Below are positions 8,500 to 17,290 of a DNA stretch of 64,000 nt, one piece after another. Origin of the DNA: an uncultured Alphaproteobacteria bacterium. Its GTDB lineage: Bacteria > Pseudomonadota > Alphaproteobacteria > HIMB59 > GCA-002718135. The translations under genes were made by a program, and so were the position numbers. The first letter of the stretch is position 1; each line of letters begins with the position of its first letter. Location of the stretch: NCBI GenBank assembly GCA_902602695.1, contig CACKRO010000005.1:1-64000 (forward strand), read 5' to 3'. A model generated the notes under the pieces. The model saw only the letters and a list, made by a program, of their open reading frames with translations. It ran no database searches and was not told the origin of the DNA.

Positions 8500-9801
8500 A
8501 TGGGCAAAGGACAAAAATTATATTCAAAAGCAAAACAGATTGTTGCTGGTGGAAATATGCTTTTGTCAAAAAGACCTGAAATGTTTTTACCCGAACATTG
8601 GCCTGCTTATTTTAGTAAAACAAAAGGCTGTGAGGTTTGGGATCTTGATGGAAATAAATATATTGATACCTTAATGATGCCAGGAACTAATTCACTTGGA
8701 TATAGCCATCCAGAAGTTGATGAAGCTGTGAAGGAAACAATTAGTAATGGTAATATGTCTTCTCTTAATGCTCCAGAAGAAGTTGAACTTACTGAGAGGT
8801 TAGTTGAATTACATCCATGGGCTGATATGGCAAGATTTGCAAGATCTGGTGGTGAAGCTAATTCAGTTGCCATTCGTCTTTCAAGAGCTGCATCTGGAAA
8901 AGACAATGTAGCTTTTTGCGGATATCATGGTTGGCATGACTGGTACTTAGCTTCAAATTTATCTGACTCAAAAGGGTTAGATGGTCACTTACTACCCGGT
9001 TTAGATCCTCATGGTGTACCACAAAATCTAAAAGGAAGTGTATACCCCTTTGAATATAATAATTTTGATAAACTAGAAAACTTAGTCAAAACAAAAAATA
9101 TAGGCGTTATCAAAATGGAAGTTTACCGAAATAAAGAACCAGAAAATAATTTTTTACACCGCGTTAGAAAATTAGCTAATGATAATAATATTGTTTTAGT
9201 TTTTGATGAATGTACATCAGGATTTAGAAAAAATTATGGTGGCTTACATAAGCTATATGATGTTGAGCCTGACGTCGCTATGTTTGGTAAAGCACTTGGT
9301 AACGGATATGCTGTGACTGCTGTTCTTGGAAAAAGAGATGTAATGCAAGCAGCTGAAAAATCTTTTATAAGTAGTACTTTTTGGACTGAAAGAATTGGAT
9401 CTAGTGCTGGACTAGCTACACTAAAAGTTATGGATAACGAAAAGTCTTGGGAAAGGATTTCAAAAACTGGTGAATATGTAAATAGTGAATGGATAAAATT
9501 ATCAAAAGAATTTGATCTTCCAATTACTATTAGTGGTTTAGCGGCACTCACAACCTTTTCATTTAAAAGTGAAAAAGCATTAGCTTATAAAACATTTATT
9601 ACTCAAGAAATGCTTAAAAAAGGCTATCTTGCTGCAACTGCAGTCTATGTTTGTACTGCACACACAAAAGAAATTATTAATGGTTATATTGAAAATATAC
9701 GCCCAATCTTTCAGACAATAAAAGAGTGTGAAGATGGAAAAGATATTATGGATTTATTAGAAGGTCCTATTGCACATAATGGTTTTAAAAGACTAAACTA
9801 A
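8500..9801 (+). CDS. class III PLP-dependent aminotransferase (glutamate-1-semialdehyde aminomutase-like)
   Basis: This 433-residue fold-type I PLP enzyme has GCEVWDLDGNKYID at its N-terminus, the substrate loop GYHGWHDWYL, the cofactor Asp in VFDECTSGFR and the PLP Lys in MFGKALGNGY. It resembles the HemL/GSA-like subgroup found in sugar and polysaccharide gene clusters more than omega-amino-acid transaminases. It is probably not the housekeeping hemL, because it sits at the end of a nan operon. A weak hairpin with a T run (8453-8474) separates it from nanK. Role unknown; it may act on an amino sugar or nonulosonate derivative. Its stop overlaps that of the convergent M81 gene by 4 bases. 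Confidence 0.8.
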   Translation: MGKGQKLYSKAKQIVAGGNMLLSKRPEMFLPEHWPAYFSKTKGCEVWDLDGNKYIDTLMMPGTNSLGYSHPEVDEAVKETISNGNMSSLNAPEEVELTERLVELHPWADMARFARSGGEANSVAIRLSRAASGKDNVAFCGYHGWHDWYLASNLSDSKGLDGHLLPGLDPHGVPQNLKGSVYPFEYNNFDKLENLVKTKNIGVIKMEVYRNKEPENNFLHRVRKLANDNNIVLVFDECTSGFRKNYGGLHKLYDVEPDVAMFGKALGNGYAVTAVLGKRDVMQAAEKSFISSTFWTERIGSSAGLATLKVMDNEKSWERISKTGEYVNSEWIKLSKEFDLPITISGLAALTTFSFKSEKALAYKTFITQEMLKKGYLAATAVYVCTAHTKEIINGYIENIRPIFQTIKECEDGKDIMDLLEGPIAHNGFKRLN

Positions 9802-11285
9802 TCTAAAGAAATAACTTTATTCCCAATTTTTTTGAAGGGCAATCTTTTTAAGTTACTTGTACATAGACCTTGACTATCAATATAGAAACTCTGAGAAGCA
9901 ATTGGATCGTAAGCATCCTTATGAGACACAGCTGCTTTGATTATTATTAGTTTTGCATCTTTAGGATTAATCCCTTGCGAAATTAGTTGTCCCAAATCCA
10001 TTGGTGGTGTTTTAATTGAAGTAAGCAACAATGTTAATTGATCATTTTTCAAAACAGCTGAGGGACCCATATTAATTTTTGTTCCCATCATTGAAGCTAA
10101 GTGAGATTTTTTATTTTCAAGCTCAAAGGCTCCATCAGAAATTTTTTCCAATTTTGCTTTTATTAAGATAGGCTTACCATGAAATAGATCAAACTTTGCC
10201 CCAATATTTAATTCGATTTCATCATTCATCTGAGCTTTGTGACAAGTATCTGCTGCTTCGGGATCATTTATAATTGCAACAATGCCAGTATGATTAGTTT
10301 GTAATAAGCGATTTAATAAATCAGTTGCATCGCCTGGTGTTCCACCTCCAATATTATCAGCTGGTTCAATTAATAATATTGGTTTTTTAATATCAGTAAT
10401 TTTATCAATTGCTTTTAAAGCTTCATCTAATGAATTTTCTTTTGGATAACCATTCTTAATCTTTGCTTCTAATATAGTTACTAAGTTATCGAGGTATTTT
10501 TTTGCCTGACTAGTATTTCCTCTTGTACAACAATTTATACTAAAACCACATTCCGGAATATCTGCATATGAATATCCTGCCATAACATTGATACAAATAA
10601 TCTCTGGATCGTTTTTCTCTATCTTTAAAGCTTCTTCTAAAATTGTTTTCATCGGATCATTTGCCGTTCCAACACCAGTTGGCGGGAGAATATAATTTGT
10701 ACCTAAATGTATTTGTTCTACCTTTGGATCTAAAAAAAGATCATTTAAAATTGATGCAGCTTTTATTGCCGTTTCTCTTGAATCGCTGTGGGGGTTTTTT
10801 CTATACGCATAGACACACGTACTATTCTTAATCATACTTTCAGAAACATTAGCATGTAAATCTAAAACTGCTACAACTGGAATAGAAATATTTTCTTTAG
10901 ATAAAAAACTTTGAATATCCCTAAGAAAATCACCCTCAAAATCATCGTGATTTTTACTTACCATAGCTCCATGAAGAATTAAAAAAATTGCATCTATATT
11001 GTGACTAGAGAATTTTAATTTTTCAAAAAAATTTTTTTTAAAATAATTTTCTGATTCTTCATCTACTGTACCTGATGGCCTGGCTGACATTTGAATGCCT
11101 GGAATAATATTCCATTTTTTCTGAAAAGCATATTCTATGAAACCATCTGTTGGAGATCCATTGCCAATGTTTTCATTAATTATTTCTTTATCATGATAAA
11201 TAATGAAATCTTTTAAGGTAGTTGGCTCACCTAAAAATGTATGTGTTTCATGATATATGCCTGAAAGAAAAATATTTTTAGACAT
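9798..11285 (-). CDS. M81 family metallopeptidase-like protein (MlrC type)
   Basis: This 495-residue protein matches the MlrC/M81 family named after microcystin degradation. Visible family motifs are SGIYHETHTF at the N-terminus, ILHGAMV, VLDLHANVS (likely metal site), RKNPHSD, and DNIGGGTPGDATDLL in the second half. No signal peptide is seen, so it is cytoplasmic. Many members occur in amino-acid or amide catabolic clusters and their true substrates are unknown. It is the last gene of a five-gene minus-strand operon and overlaps the preceding dapA-like gene by 8 bases. Confidence 0.85.
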   Translation of the reverse strand: MSKNIFLSGIYHETHTFLGEPTTLKDFIIYHDKEIINENIGNGSPTDGFIEYAFQKKWNIIPGIQMSARPSGTVDEESENYFKKNFFEKLKFSSHNIDAIFLILHGAMVSKNHDDFEGDFLRDIQSFLSKENISIPVVAVLDLHANVSESMIKNSTCVYAYRKNPHSDSRETAIKAASILNDLFLDPKVEQIHLGTNYILPPTGVGTANDPMKTILEEALKIEKNDPEIICINVMAGYSYADIPECGFSINCCTRGNTSQAKKYLDNLVTILEAKIKNGYPKENSLDEALKAIDKITDIKKPILLIEPADNIGGGTPGDATDLLNRLLQTNHTGIVAIINDPEAADTCHKAQMNDEIELNIGAKFDLFHGKPILIKAKLEKISDGAFELENKKSHLASMMGTKINMGPSAVLKNDQLTLLLTSIKTPPMDLGQLISQGINPKDAKLIIIKAAVSHKDAYDPIASQSFYIDSQGLCTSNLKRLPFKKIGNKVISLD

Positions 11286-12195
11286 TAAGTATTTCTTCTA
11301 ACTCAATATTTGCTTGTTCTTTTATTTTTTCTACATCTTCTGCGGTTGCACCGTCATATGGCCAAAGAACTTTTTCCGATACTGGGCCCCAGCCACCAAC
11401 AGATGCAAGTAACTTATCTAAACCAGTATTCGAAAGCTTGCTAGCAAAGGGTAAAATATATTGTTTCATAAAGTGTAGTACTTTTGCTTCTAATGCTTTT
11501 GCTTTTTCATAGTCTTTTTCAATTAGATCCCAAATTTTAACAGCGCCATTTGGACTTAAACATGCAACATTAGAATAGGATCCATTTGCTCCTATGGGTT
11601 TTCCATATACAACGGTATGTCCAGGTACAAACACAGAAAAGTCCTCTAATAATTCTCTTCTTTTTGAATACCATTGCTCATCACCACCTACACATTTAAT
11701 TCCTACAAGATTTGGAACTGATTTATTTAATAAACTAATCTCTTCAAGAGAAAGAAGGACTTTTGCATGAGGTGGATTATATAAAATCATATATACATCT
11801 TCGACCACTTCTTGCATTCCTAATATAAAATTCTTTGACTCATTAAATGTTGGAGGCCACCAGTCAGGAAGAGTTATTTGAAATCCATTTGGTTTTAGGC
11901 TGACCATACGCTTTGCTCTTTCACGGCATATTCTTGGATTAGTATGACTTAATCCAAGTTGAAATTTTTTTTTCTTCTTTAAAGCAATAGATGAAACTAT
12001 TTCGGATAGCCTATCAAACTCAGTTTCTGTTTGATTATGACATTCGGCAGCAGTTCCGTTTGTATAGATTCCATGAATATTAGAATCACATAAAATATGA
12101 ATTTGTTCTTCAAATGCAGGCCAATCAATTTGATTATTATTTATAGGTAAAAGAATTGTTCCCCAAATTCCCTTTGGCTTCTCTAGTTGTTTCAT
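11278..12195 (-). CDS. dihydrodipicolinate synthase/N-acetylneuraminate lyase family aldolase
   Basis: This is a 305-residue DapA-superfamily TIM barrel. The carboxylate-binding motif is changed to TNGTAAE (from GTTGE), the Tyr is in MILYNPPHA and the Schiff-base Lys in GIKCVGGD. It is clearly different from the NanA-like protein at 5956 and lacks its C-terminal NanA signatures. It probably is a pyruvate- or keto-acid-dependent aldolase or dehydratase acting on a sugar acid. It lies between the class IV aminotransferase and the M81 gene, with minimal spacing on both sides. Confidence 0.82.
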   Translation of the reverse strand: MKQLEKPKGIWGTILLPINNNQIDWPAFEEQIHILCDSNIHGIYTNGTAAECHNQTETEFDRLSEIVSSIALKKKKKFQLGLSHTNPRICRERAKRMVSLKPNGFQITLPDWWPPTFNESKNFILGMQEVVEDVYMILYNPPHAKVLLSLEEISLLNKSVPNLVGIKCVGGDEQWYSKRRELLEDFSVFVPGHTVVYGKPIGANGSYSNVACLSPNGAVKIWDLIEKDYEKAKALEAKVLHFMKQYILPFASKLSNTGLDKLLASVGGWGPVSEKVLWPYDGATAEDVEKIKEQANIELEEILNV

Positions 12196-12196
12196 T

Positions 12197-13117
12197 TTAA
12201 TGCTTATGTAATTGATCTTCTGCTTGCTTAATTATGTCTACGCCTACTCTATCACTCCATCCTTGAATTAACCTTTTAGTTACAGGCCCTACTTTTCCAT
12301 CAGCAATAGGCATTCCATTAAATTTTGTTGCAGGCATAATTGAATATGGCGTACTAGTCATAAACATTTCATCTGCAGTAGCTAAATCATAAGGTTGGAT
12401 TACAGCTTCAATTACTTCTATATCTAAGGAACGAGCTATTTCCATAGTTGAATTTCTTGTAAGTCCCTCTAAACAATTTGCAGTGGTTGGTGTGATTAAT
12501 TTTCCATCTTTGATCATAAAAATATTTCCACCTTTATTCTCAGCAACATTTCCATCAATATCAAGAATGACACTTTGAGCATCAGGATCAACCAATTTAG
12601 CTTCAATTTCAGCTAATGTATAAAATAGTCTACTTCTATTCTTAATTCTTGCATCTAATGATTGTGAGGGCACCATTCTTGTTGGAGGAGTTACTGCATG
12701 ACAACCTTTTGTATAAAATGGTGCCCATAAAACTAGATTCATAGGCTGGGTGTAAATCATAACAGTTGGTTTGGAGACTTGTAAAGCTGGGTTTCCTCCA
12801 GTTATTGAATGTCCTCGAGAAATATTATGGACAAGCCAGCAATCCTCATTTGCCTTATATTCATCTTTATTAATCTCTAATAAATCGAGACTTACTTTTT
12901 TCATTTCCTCCATTGTCATTTGAGGATCAATGCGTGTCAGTTTAAAAGACTTATAAAGTCTCTCCAAATGATCGTCTAATTTAAATGGTACGTGATTAAA
13001 AGTTCTTGTTGATTCAGTAACTGTATCACCTAAAAGAACAGCACTATCAAAAATAGAAATTTTGGCCTCTATTTCAGGTACAATTTCACCAGAAATATAC
13101 ACTTTTCTGTTATGCAT
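12197..13117 (-). CDS. class IV PLP-dependent aminotransferase (branched-chain / D-amino acid type)
   Basis: This 306-residue fold-type IV PLP enzyme has IFDSAVLLGDTVTES near the N-terminus, the PLP Lys in DARIKNRS, the conserved Glu/Asn pair in VAENKGGNIF, and the phosphate-binding LTRNST and MTSTPYSIMP segments. It resembles branched-chain or D-alanine aminotransferases, but the substrate-loop sequences do not decide between them. It is one base from the DapA-like gene, so the pair may transaminate a substrate and then cleave or dehydrate the product; that is inference. Confidence 0.82.
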   Translation of the reverse strand: MHNRKVYISGEIVPEIEAKISIFDSAVLLGDTVTESTRTFNHVPFKLDDHLERLYKSFKLTRIDPQMTMEEMKKVSLDLLEINKDEYKANEDCWLVHNISRGHSITGGNPALQVSKPTVMIYTQPMNLVLWAPFYTKGCHAVTPPTRMVPSQSLDARIKNRSRLFYTLAEIEAKLVDPDAQSVILDIDGNVAENKGGNIFMIKDGKLITPTTANCLEGLTRNSTMEIARSLDIEVIEAVIQPYDLATADEMFMTSTPYSIMPATKFNGMPIADGKVGPVTKRLIQGWSDRVGVDIIKQAEDQLHKH

Positions 13118-13119
13118 TT

Positions 13120-13899
13120 TTATAATTTATTTTTTGATTTTAATTCTGCTTTTAATTGTTCTTGTTCCATTTTCTCTTTCTGTTTGTCGTGTTTTGCAGA
13201 AACACCATGATAAACAAAACCAAAAGCTCTTCGTGATCTAGTTTTGGATTTATTGGGATCAGCAAAATGAATAATTTTAGCATGGTGCATTAAAAACATT
13301 CCAGCTTTACCTTCAAACTTTACGGTATTTTTTTGGTCCTCTTCAGTTCCAAAATCAGTAACCCCTTTTGAAAATCCTAAAATTTCTGATTTGCCATGTG
13401 GTCTATATCCTTCATATTTATGTGAACCTTTGACATAATGAATACATCCATTTTCATCATCAACATCTTCTAAAGCAAGCCATCCTGTTACGGCCTTATC
13501 ATTATTTAAATTAAAATAATAGCCATCTTGATGAGGTGGTGTTGGATTACTTTTACCTGGTGGTTTATTAAAATATTCCATAGCTCTAGGAATCACTTCC
13601 TCACCTAAAGCGTTCGCAGCTAATTCTTTTATTTTACTATAGTGAAATAGATCATGAAAGAAAGCGTCGTATTCTTCTAACTTTTGCATTTGCATTAAAG
13701 TATCTTTGTTCTCTTTATCAACGTAATACACTTCCCCTTCTTTCATTTTAGGAACACAGTCTTTAATATATCTATCAAACTCATTATTTATAAGCTCCAT
13801 ATCAGACTTCGAAAAAAGTTCAGGAATATGATTATAACCATTCTCATCATAAATTTTTTTTAAATCACTTAATTCAGGGGTGTTGGTATTAAAATTCAT
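13120..13899 (-). CDS. phytanoyl-CoA dioxygenase family protein (Fe(II)/2-oxoglutarate oxygenase), copy A
   Basis: This 259-residue non-heme iron oxygenase of the PhyH family has iron ligands in PHQDGYYF (H-x-D) and the distal His in IIHFADPNKS, with the 2-oxoglutarate Arg in the RSRRAFGF stretch. ENGCIHYVKGSHK is the typical PhyH core. It is clearly paralogous along its whole length to the gene immediately upstream (13896-14660), which it overlaps by 4 bases (ATGA). Hydroxylation of a small amino-acid-like or osmolyte substrate is likely; the exact substrate is unknown. Confidence 0.88.
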   Translation of the reverse strand: MNFNTNTPELSDLKKIYDENGYNHIPELFSKSDMELINNEFDRYIKDCVPKMKEGEVYYVDKENKDTLMQMQKLEEYDAFFHDLFHYSKIKELAANALGEEVIPRAMEYFNKPPGKSNPTPPHQDGYYFNLNNDKAVTGWLALEDVDDENGCIHYVKGSHKYEGYRPHGKSEILGFSKGVTDFGTEEDQKNTVKFEGKAGMFLMHHAKIIHFADPNKSKTRSRRAFGFVYHGVSAKHDKQKEKMEQEQLKAELKSKNKL

Positions 13900-14660
13900 A
13901 TTAAATTTTTCTCCTTCATTTCTTTTCGAAGTTTTTCTTGATAAGCATCATGTGCTTCTTGATTTATTTCTGCACTTTCTCCATAATAAATAAATCCCAG
14001 TGCTTTTCTAGTTCTTGTTTGAGATTTATTTCCTTCAGCCCAGTGTATTGTTTTAGCATTGTGAATTAAAAAAGTTCCTGGCTCTCCAGGAAAAAAGACT
14101 GTATTTTTTTTATCTTCCTCATTTCCAAAATCAGTAATACCTTGAGAAAAACCTAACACATTTGATCTACCATGTGGCCTATATTCAGATTTATGAGAAC
14201 CTTTTACATAATGAATACATCCATTTTCTTCATCTACTTTTTCTAGAGCCAACCAACAAGTAACGGCATTGTGTTTTTTTAACATAAAGTAATAACCATC
14301 CTGATGTGGTGGTGTTGGCTTTCCAATTCCTGGTGGTTTATTAAAAAATTGTAAATTTTTGGGCTCAGCTTTTTCTCGTAAAACTATTTCTGCAACTTCT
14401 CTAATAGGGGAATTTTCAATTAATTCTTTAAAGTAATCATCATAAGTAAACATTTGCTGTAGTTGCTTTATAGAAGTTTTGTCATCTTTATTTTCATAAA
14501 ATATATGATGATCAGGTACATTAGGCGTAACTTCTTTTATGTATCTAGATAATTCAATCTTAATCTCTTCTATTTTATCAATTGAAAATAATGGGTTTAT
14601 TGCAATATAGCCGTTGTCATCAAATTTAGATTGAAGATTTTGATCATTAAAAGTTGACAT
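13896..14660 (-). CDS. phytanoyl-CoA dioxygenase family protein, copy B
   Basis: This 254-residue tandem paralogue of the neighbouring dioxygenase has PHQDGYYF (iron HxD), ENGCIHYVKGSHK, distal His in TIHWAEGNKS and Arg in TRTRKALGF. It is the first gene of the minus-strand operon that runs to the M81 gene. The divergent 96-base spacer to the PanB-like genes probably holds both promoters. Conservation of the full active site in both copies argues for two working enzymes or a heteromer rather than decay. Confidence 0.88.
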   Translation of the reverse strand: MSTFNDQNLQSKFDDNGYIAINPLFSIDKIEEIKIELSRYIKEVTPNVPDHHIFYENKDDKTSIKQLQQMFTYDDYFKELIENSPIREVAEIVLREKAEPKNLQFFNKPPGIGKPTPPHQDGYYFMLKKHNAVTCWLALEKVDEENGCIHYVKGSHKSEYRPHGRSNVLGFSQGITDFGNEEDKKNTVFFPGEPGTFLIHNAKTIHWAEGNKSQTRTRKALGFIYYGESAEINQEAHDAYQEKLRKEMKEKNLI

Positions 14661-14756
14661 AATTTAATAAAATTATGGTAACTGAAATTAAAAAGATAGC
14701 TAGTAAAAATTAATTATTTACCATATTTTCTTAATTAAATTATAAATCATAAGAGA

Positions 14757-15599
14757 ATGCAAAAAAAATATAAAAGAGTTTTTTCTATAAACAATGATCT
14801 AGGATATAGAAATTATACTGTCAGAGATTTAATAAATTTAAAAGGTAAGAAAAAGCTAACGCAAGTAAGAGTTACAACAGTGGAAGAAGCTGCAGCCGCT
14901 GAAGAAGCAGGAATTGATTTATTATTAACTGGACCAGGAAAAGATTTTCCAAATATTAGAAAAGCTGCTTCAAAAACTTTTATAACTGTTGGTGTACCTT
15001 TTATTGAGAACCCATCAAAAAGAGAAGCTACAAAAAAAGCATTCGAAATTATTGAGGCTGGTGCTGATTCACTAATGTGTCAAAATTGGAATCTTGAATG
15101 GATGGCACATTTAAGTAAATTTAGAATTCCCTTTCAAAGTCATGTTGGTTTTATTCCAAGAAGAACAACATGGATAGGTGGCATTAGATCTTTTGGAAAG
15201 ACAGCAATTGAAGCTGCAGAATTATTTAGAGATATAAAGGATATTGAGAAAACTGGTGCATGGGGCATAGAAGTAGAACTCGTTCCAGAAAATATTTTAG
15301 AAGTTATTACAAAGCACACATCACTTGTTACTATTTCAATTGGTTCGGGAATAGCTGCGGATGCTCAATTTTTATTTGCTGAAGATATATTAGGACAGAG
15401 TAAAATAAGTTTTCCAAGACATGCAAAAAAATATAAAAATTTTGATAAAATATTAAGTGATATTCAAAAAGAAAGAATTGATGCTTTCAAAAAGTATAAA
15501 ACAGAAGTTCAAAAAAATAAATTTCCAACAAAAAAACATACTGTTTCAATTAAAAAAATAGAATTAAATAAATTTAGAAAGTTTCTGCAACAACATTAA
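14757..15599 (+). CDS. PanB-like protein (ketopantoate hydroxymethyltransferase fold) without canonical metal ligands, copy 1
   Basis: This 280-residue TIM barrel is related to PanB. The match is clear in the C-terminal half: HVGF (His129), GAWGIEVELVP (Glu174, position of the PanB catalytic Glu), TISIGSG and the closing PRHAKKYKNF. In the N-terminal half the PanB VGDS motif reads LTGPG, ADLPF reads VGVPF, and the K-x-E metal/substrate motif is replaced by MCQNW, so the usual Mg ligands (two Asp, one Glu) are missing. The loop after VGDS is also shortened. It is probably not a true pantothenate enzyme. A tandem paralogue follows after 2 bases. Confidence 0.75.
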   Translation: MQKKYKRVFSINNDLGYRNYTVRDLINLKGKKKLTQVRVTTVEEAAAAEEAGIDLLLTGPGKDFPNIRKAASKTFITVGVPFIENPSKREATKKAFEIIEAGADSLMCQNWNLEWMAHLSKFRIPFQSHVGFIPRRTTWIGGIRSFGKTAIEAAELFRDIKDIEKTGAWGIEVELVPENILEVITKHTSLVTISIGSGIAADAQFLFAEDILGQSKISFPRHAKKYKNFDKILSDIQKERIDAFKKYKTEVQKNKFPTKKHTVSIKKIELNKFRKFLQQH

Positions 15600-15601
15600 T
15601 T

Positions 15602-16447
15602 ATGAAAAATAAATTCAAAAAAGTTTACTCTCTTGCACATGAAGCTGGTTATAGAAACTATACCGTGAAAGATTTAATAAATTTAAAAGGTAAGAAAAAA
15701 TTAACACAGATAAATGTTGTATCGCCTGAAGAAGCTGCAGCTGCAGAAGCTGCGGGCATAGATATGATTATTTGTGGGGTAGATCAGTTAAAAGAAATTC
15801 GTGAAGCTGCACCCAATACATTTTTAACGTGTGGAATAAAATATACTGAGCATGCTTCCAAAGAAAGTATGATGAAGAAGGTATTTGAATTAATAGAAAT
15901 TGGTATAGACTCTATACACACCAATTCTTGGAATATAAATTTTATTAAATATTTAAGTGATTTTAATATCCCTTTTCAAGGGCACGTAGGTTTTGTTCCA
16001 ATGAAATCAACGTGGACAGGGGGTGTGAAACCAGTTGGGAAAAGTTCAGCTGAAGCTATTAAAGTTTATCATGATATAAAAGAATTAGAAAAAATTGGTG
16101 CTTGGGCTATAGAGGTTGAATGTGTACCGGAGGATGTTTTAAAAGAAATAACAAAAGACACCAAAGCTTTGACTATTTCCATAGGATCAGGCAGATATGC
16201 AGATATTCAATTTTTGTTTGGTGAAGATATTTTGGGATATCACTTCAATTCAACTACAACGCCTAGACATGCAAAAAAATATAAAGATTTTAATAAGACA
16301 TACGAAAAGTTACAAAAGGATAGGATAGATGCTTTTAAGGAATATCAGAAGGATGTAGTAAATAAGAAATTTCCATCAAAAAGTAATGTTGTTTTTGCCG
16401 AAAAAAAAGAACTAGAAAAATTTAAAAAATTAATGAAAAAAATCTAA
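15602..16447 (+). CDS. PanB-like protein without canonical metal ligands, copy 2
   Basis: This 281-residue paralogue of the preceding gene shares the YRNYTV-DLINLKGKKKLTQ segment and the GAWAIEVECVP and PRHAKKYKDF motifs. Here too the PanB metal positions are substituted (ICGVD for VGDS, CGIKY for ADLPF, HTNSW for the K-x-E segment), while His in QGHVGF and the Glu in VECVP remain. The two copies differ in the altered residues, so they may be subunits of one heteromeric enzyme or act on different substrates. It is followed directly by a PhyH-type oxygenase (ATG right after the stop). Confidence 0.75.
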   Translation: MKNKFKKVYSLAHEAGYRNYTVKDLINLKGKKKLTQINVVSPEEAAAAEAAGIDMIICGVDQLKEIREAAPNTFLTCGIKYTEHASKESMMKKVFELIEIGIDSIHTNSWNINFIKYLSDFNIPFQGHVGFVPMKSTWTGGVKPVGKSSAEAIKVYHDIKELEKIGAWAIEVECVPEDVLKEITKDTKALTISIGSGRYADIQFLFGEDILGYHFNSTTTPRHAKKYKDFNKTYEKLQKDRIDAFKEYQKDVVNKKFPSKSNVVFAEKKELEKFKKLMKKI

Positions 16448-17260
16448 ATGGAAATTAGTAAATTAGTTAGAAGATTAAATGATAATGAAATATCACAGTA
16501 TGAAGATAAGGGTTATATCAAAGGTCTGCCTGTATTTTCTCAAGATGGTGTTAAAGATCTTCAAAAACTTTTTTTAGATTTAAGTAATAGACTGCCCGCA
16601 GACGTTAACATAAATAAAACTAATATGTGGCATAAAGCGAGTAAAAAATTTTATGATTTAGCACATACGCCGGCTATTCTTGATTATGTGGAGGATCTTT
16701 TAGGGCAAAATTTTTTCCTTTGGGGTGGACAATTTTTTTACAAAGCAGCTAAGAGTAAAGGTGTTGTTCCTTGGCATCAAGATTCTCAATATTGGCCTTT
16801 AAATCCATCAAACTCTGTTACAGTTTGGTTAGCAGTATATGATACAGATAAATCTAATTCAGCAATGAAAATAGTATCGGAAAGTCATAAAACAAAAAAA
16901 TTTTTACATAAAGTTAATGAAGATAAAAATTATGATTTAAACCAAGAAGTATCTAATGATCAAATTGATAAAGAAAAAATAGTATATATGAATTTAAAAG
17001 CTGGTGAAATTTCTCTTCATTCAGATGCTCTTTTACATGGTTCTGATGCAAACCATTCAAATAATCCTAGATGTGGAATTACTTTAAGATATTCTCCTTC
17101 AAATGTTAAAGCAGATTTATCAGAGTGGCCTTTTTTTTCTGTTCAAATAGCTAGAGGTGAAACAAATCACTATTTAAATCCTATTGCTCCTATGCCGAGA
17201 GGTGAAGCAACCCCTGTTAAGGGCTTTCAATTTCATCATGAATTTGAAAGTGAGTGGTGA
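16448..17260 (+). CDS. phytanoyl-CoA dioxygenase family protein, copy C
   Basis: This 270-residue PhyH-type Fe(II)/2-oxoglutarate oxygenase has iron ligands in VPWHQDSQYW (HxD) and the distal His in LLHGSDANHS, with the 2-oxoglutarate Arg in RCGITLRYSPS. It belongs to a different PhyH subgroup from the 13.1-14.7 kb pair. Its start follows the PanB-like stop with no gap, so the PanB-like proteins and the oxygenase are almost certainly co-translated and may work in sequence on one substrate. The substrate is unknown. Confidence 0.87.
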   Translation: MEISKLVRRLNDNEISQYEDKGYIKGLPVFSQDGVKDLQKLFLDLSNRLPADVNINKTNMWHKASKKFYDLAHTPAILDYVEDLLGQNFFLWGGQFFYKAAKSKGVVPWHQDSQYWPLNPSNSVTVWLAVYDTDKSNSAMKIVSESHKTKKFLHKVNEDKNYDLNQEVSNDQIDKEKIVYMNLKAGEISLHSDALLHGSDANHSNNPRCGITLRYSPSNVKADLSEWPFFSVQIARGETNHYLNPIAPMPRGEATPVKGFQFHHEFESEW

Positions 17261-17290
17261 AGAAATTAAATTTTAACTAGTATAAAATAA

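Noticed and set aside
14757-16447. Duplicate panB genes for pantothenate synthesis
   Set aside because: The Asp/Glu metal ligands and the loop after VGDS are missing in both copies.
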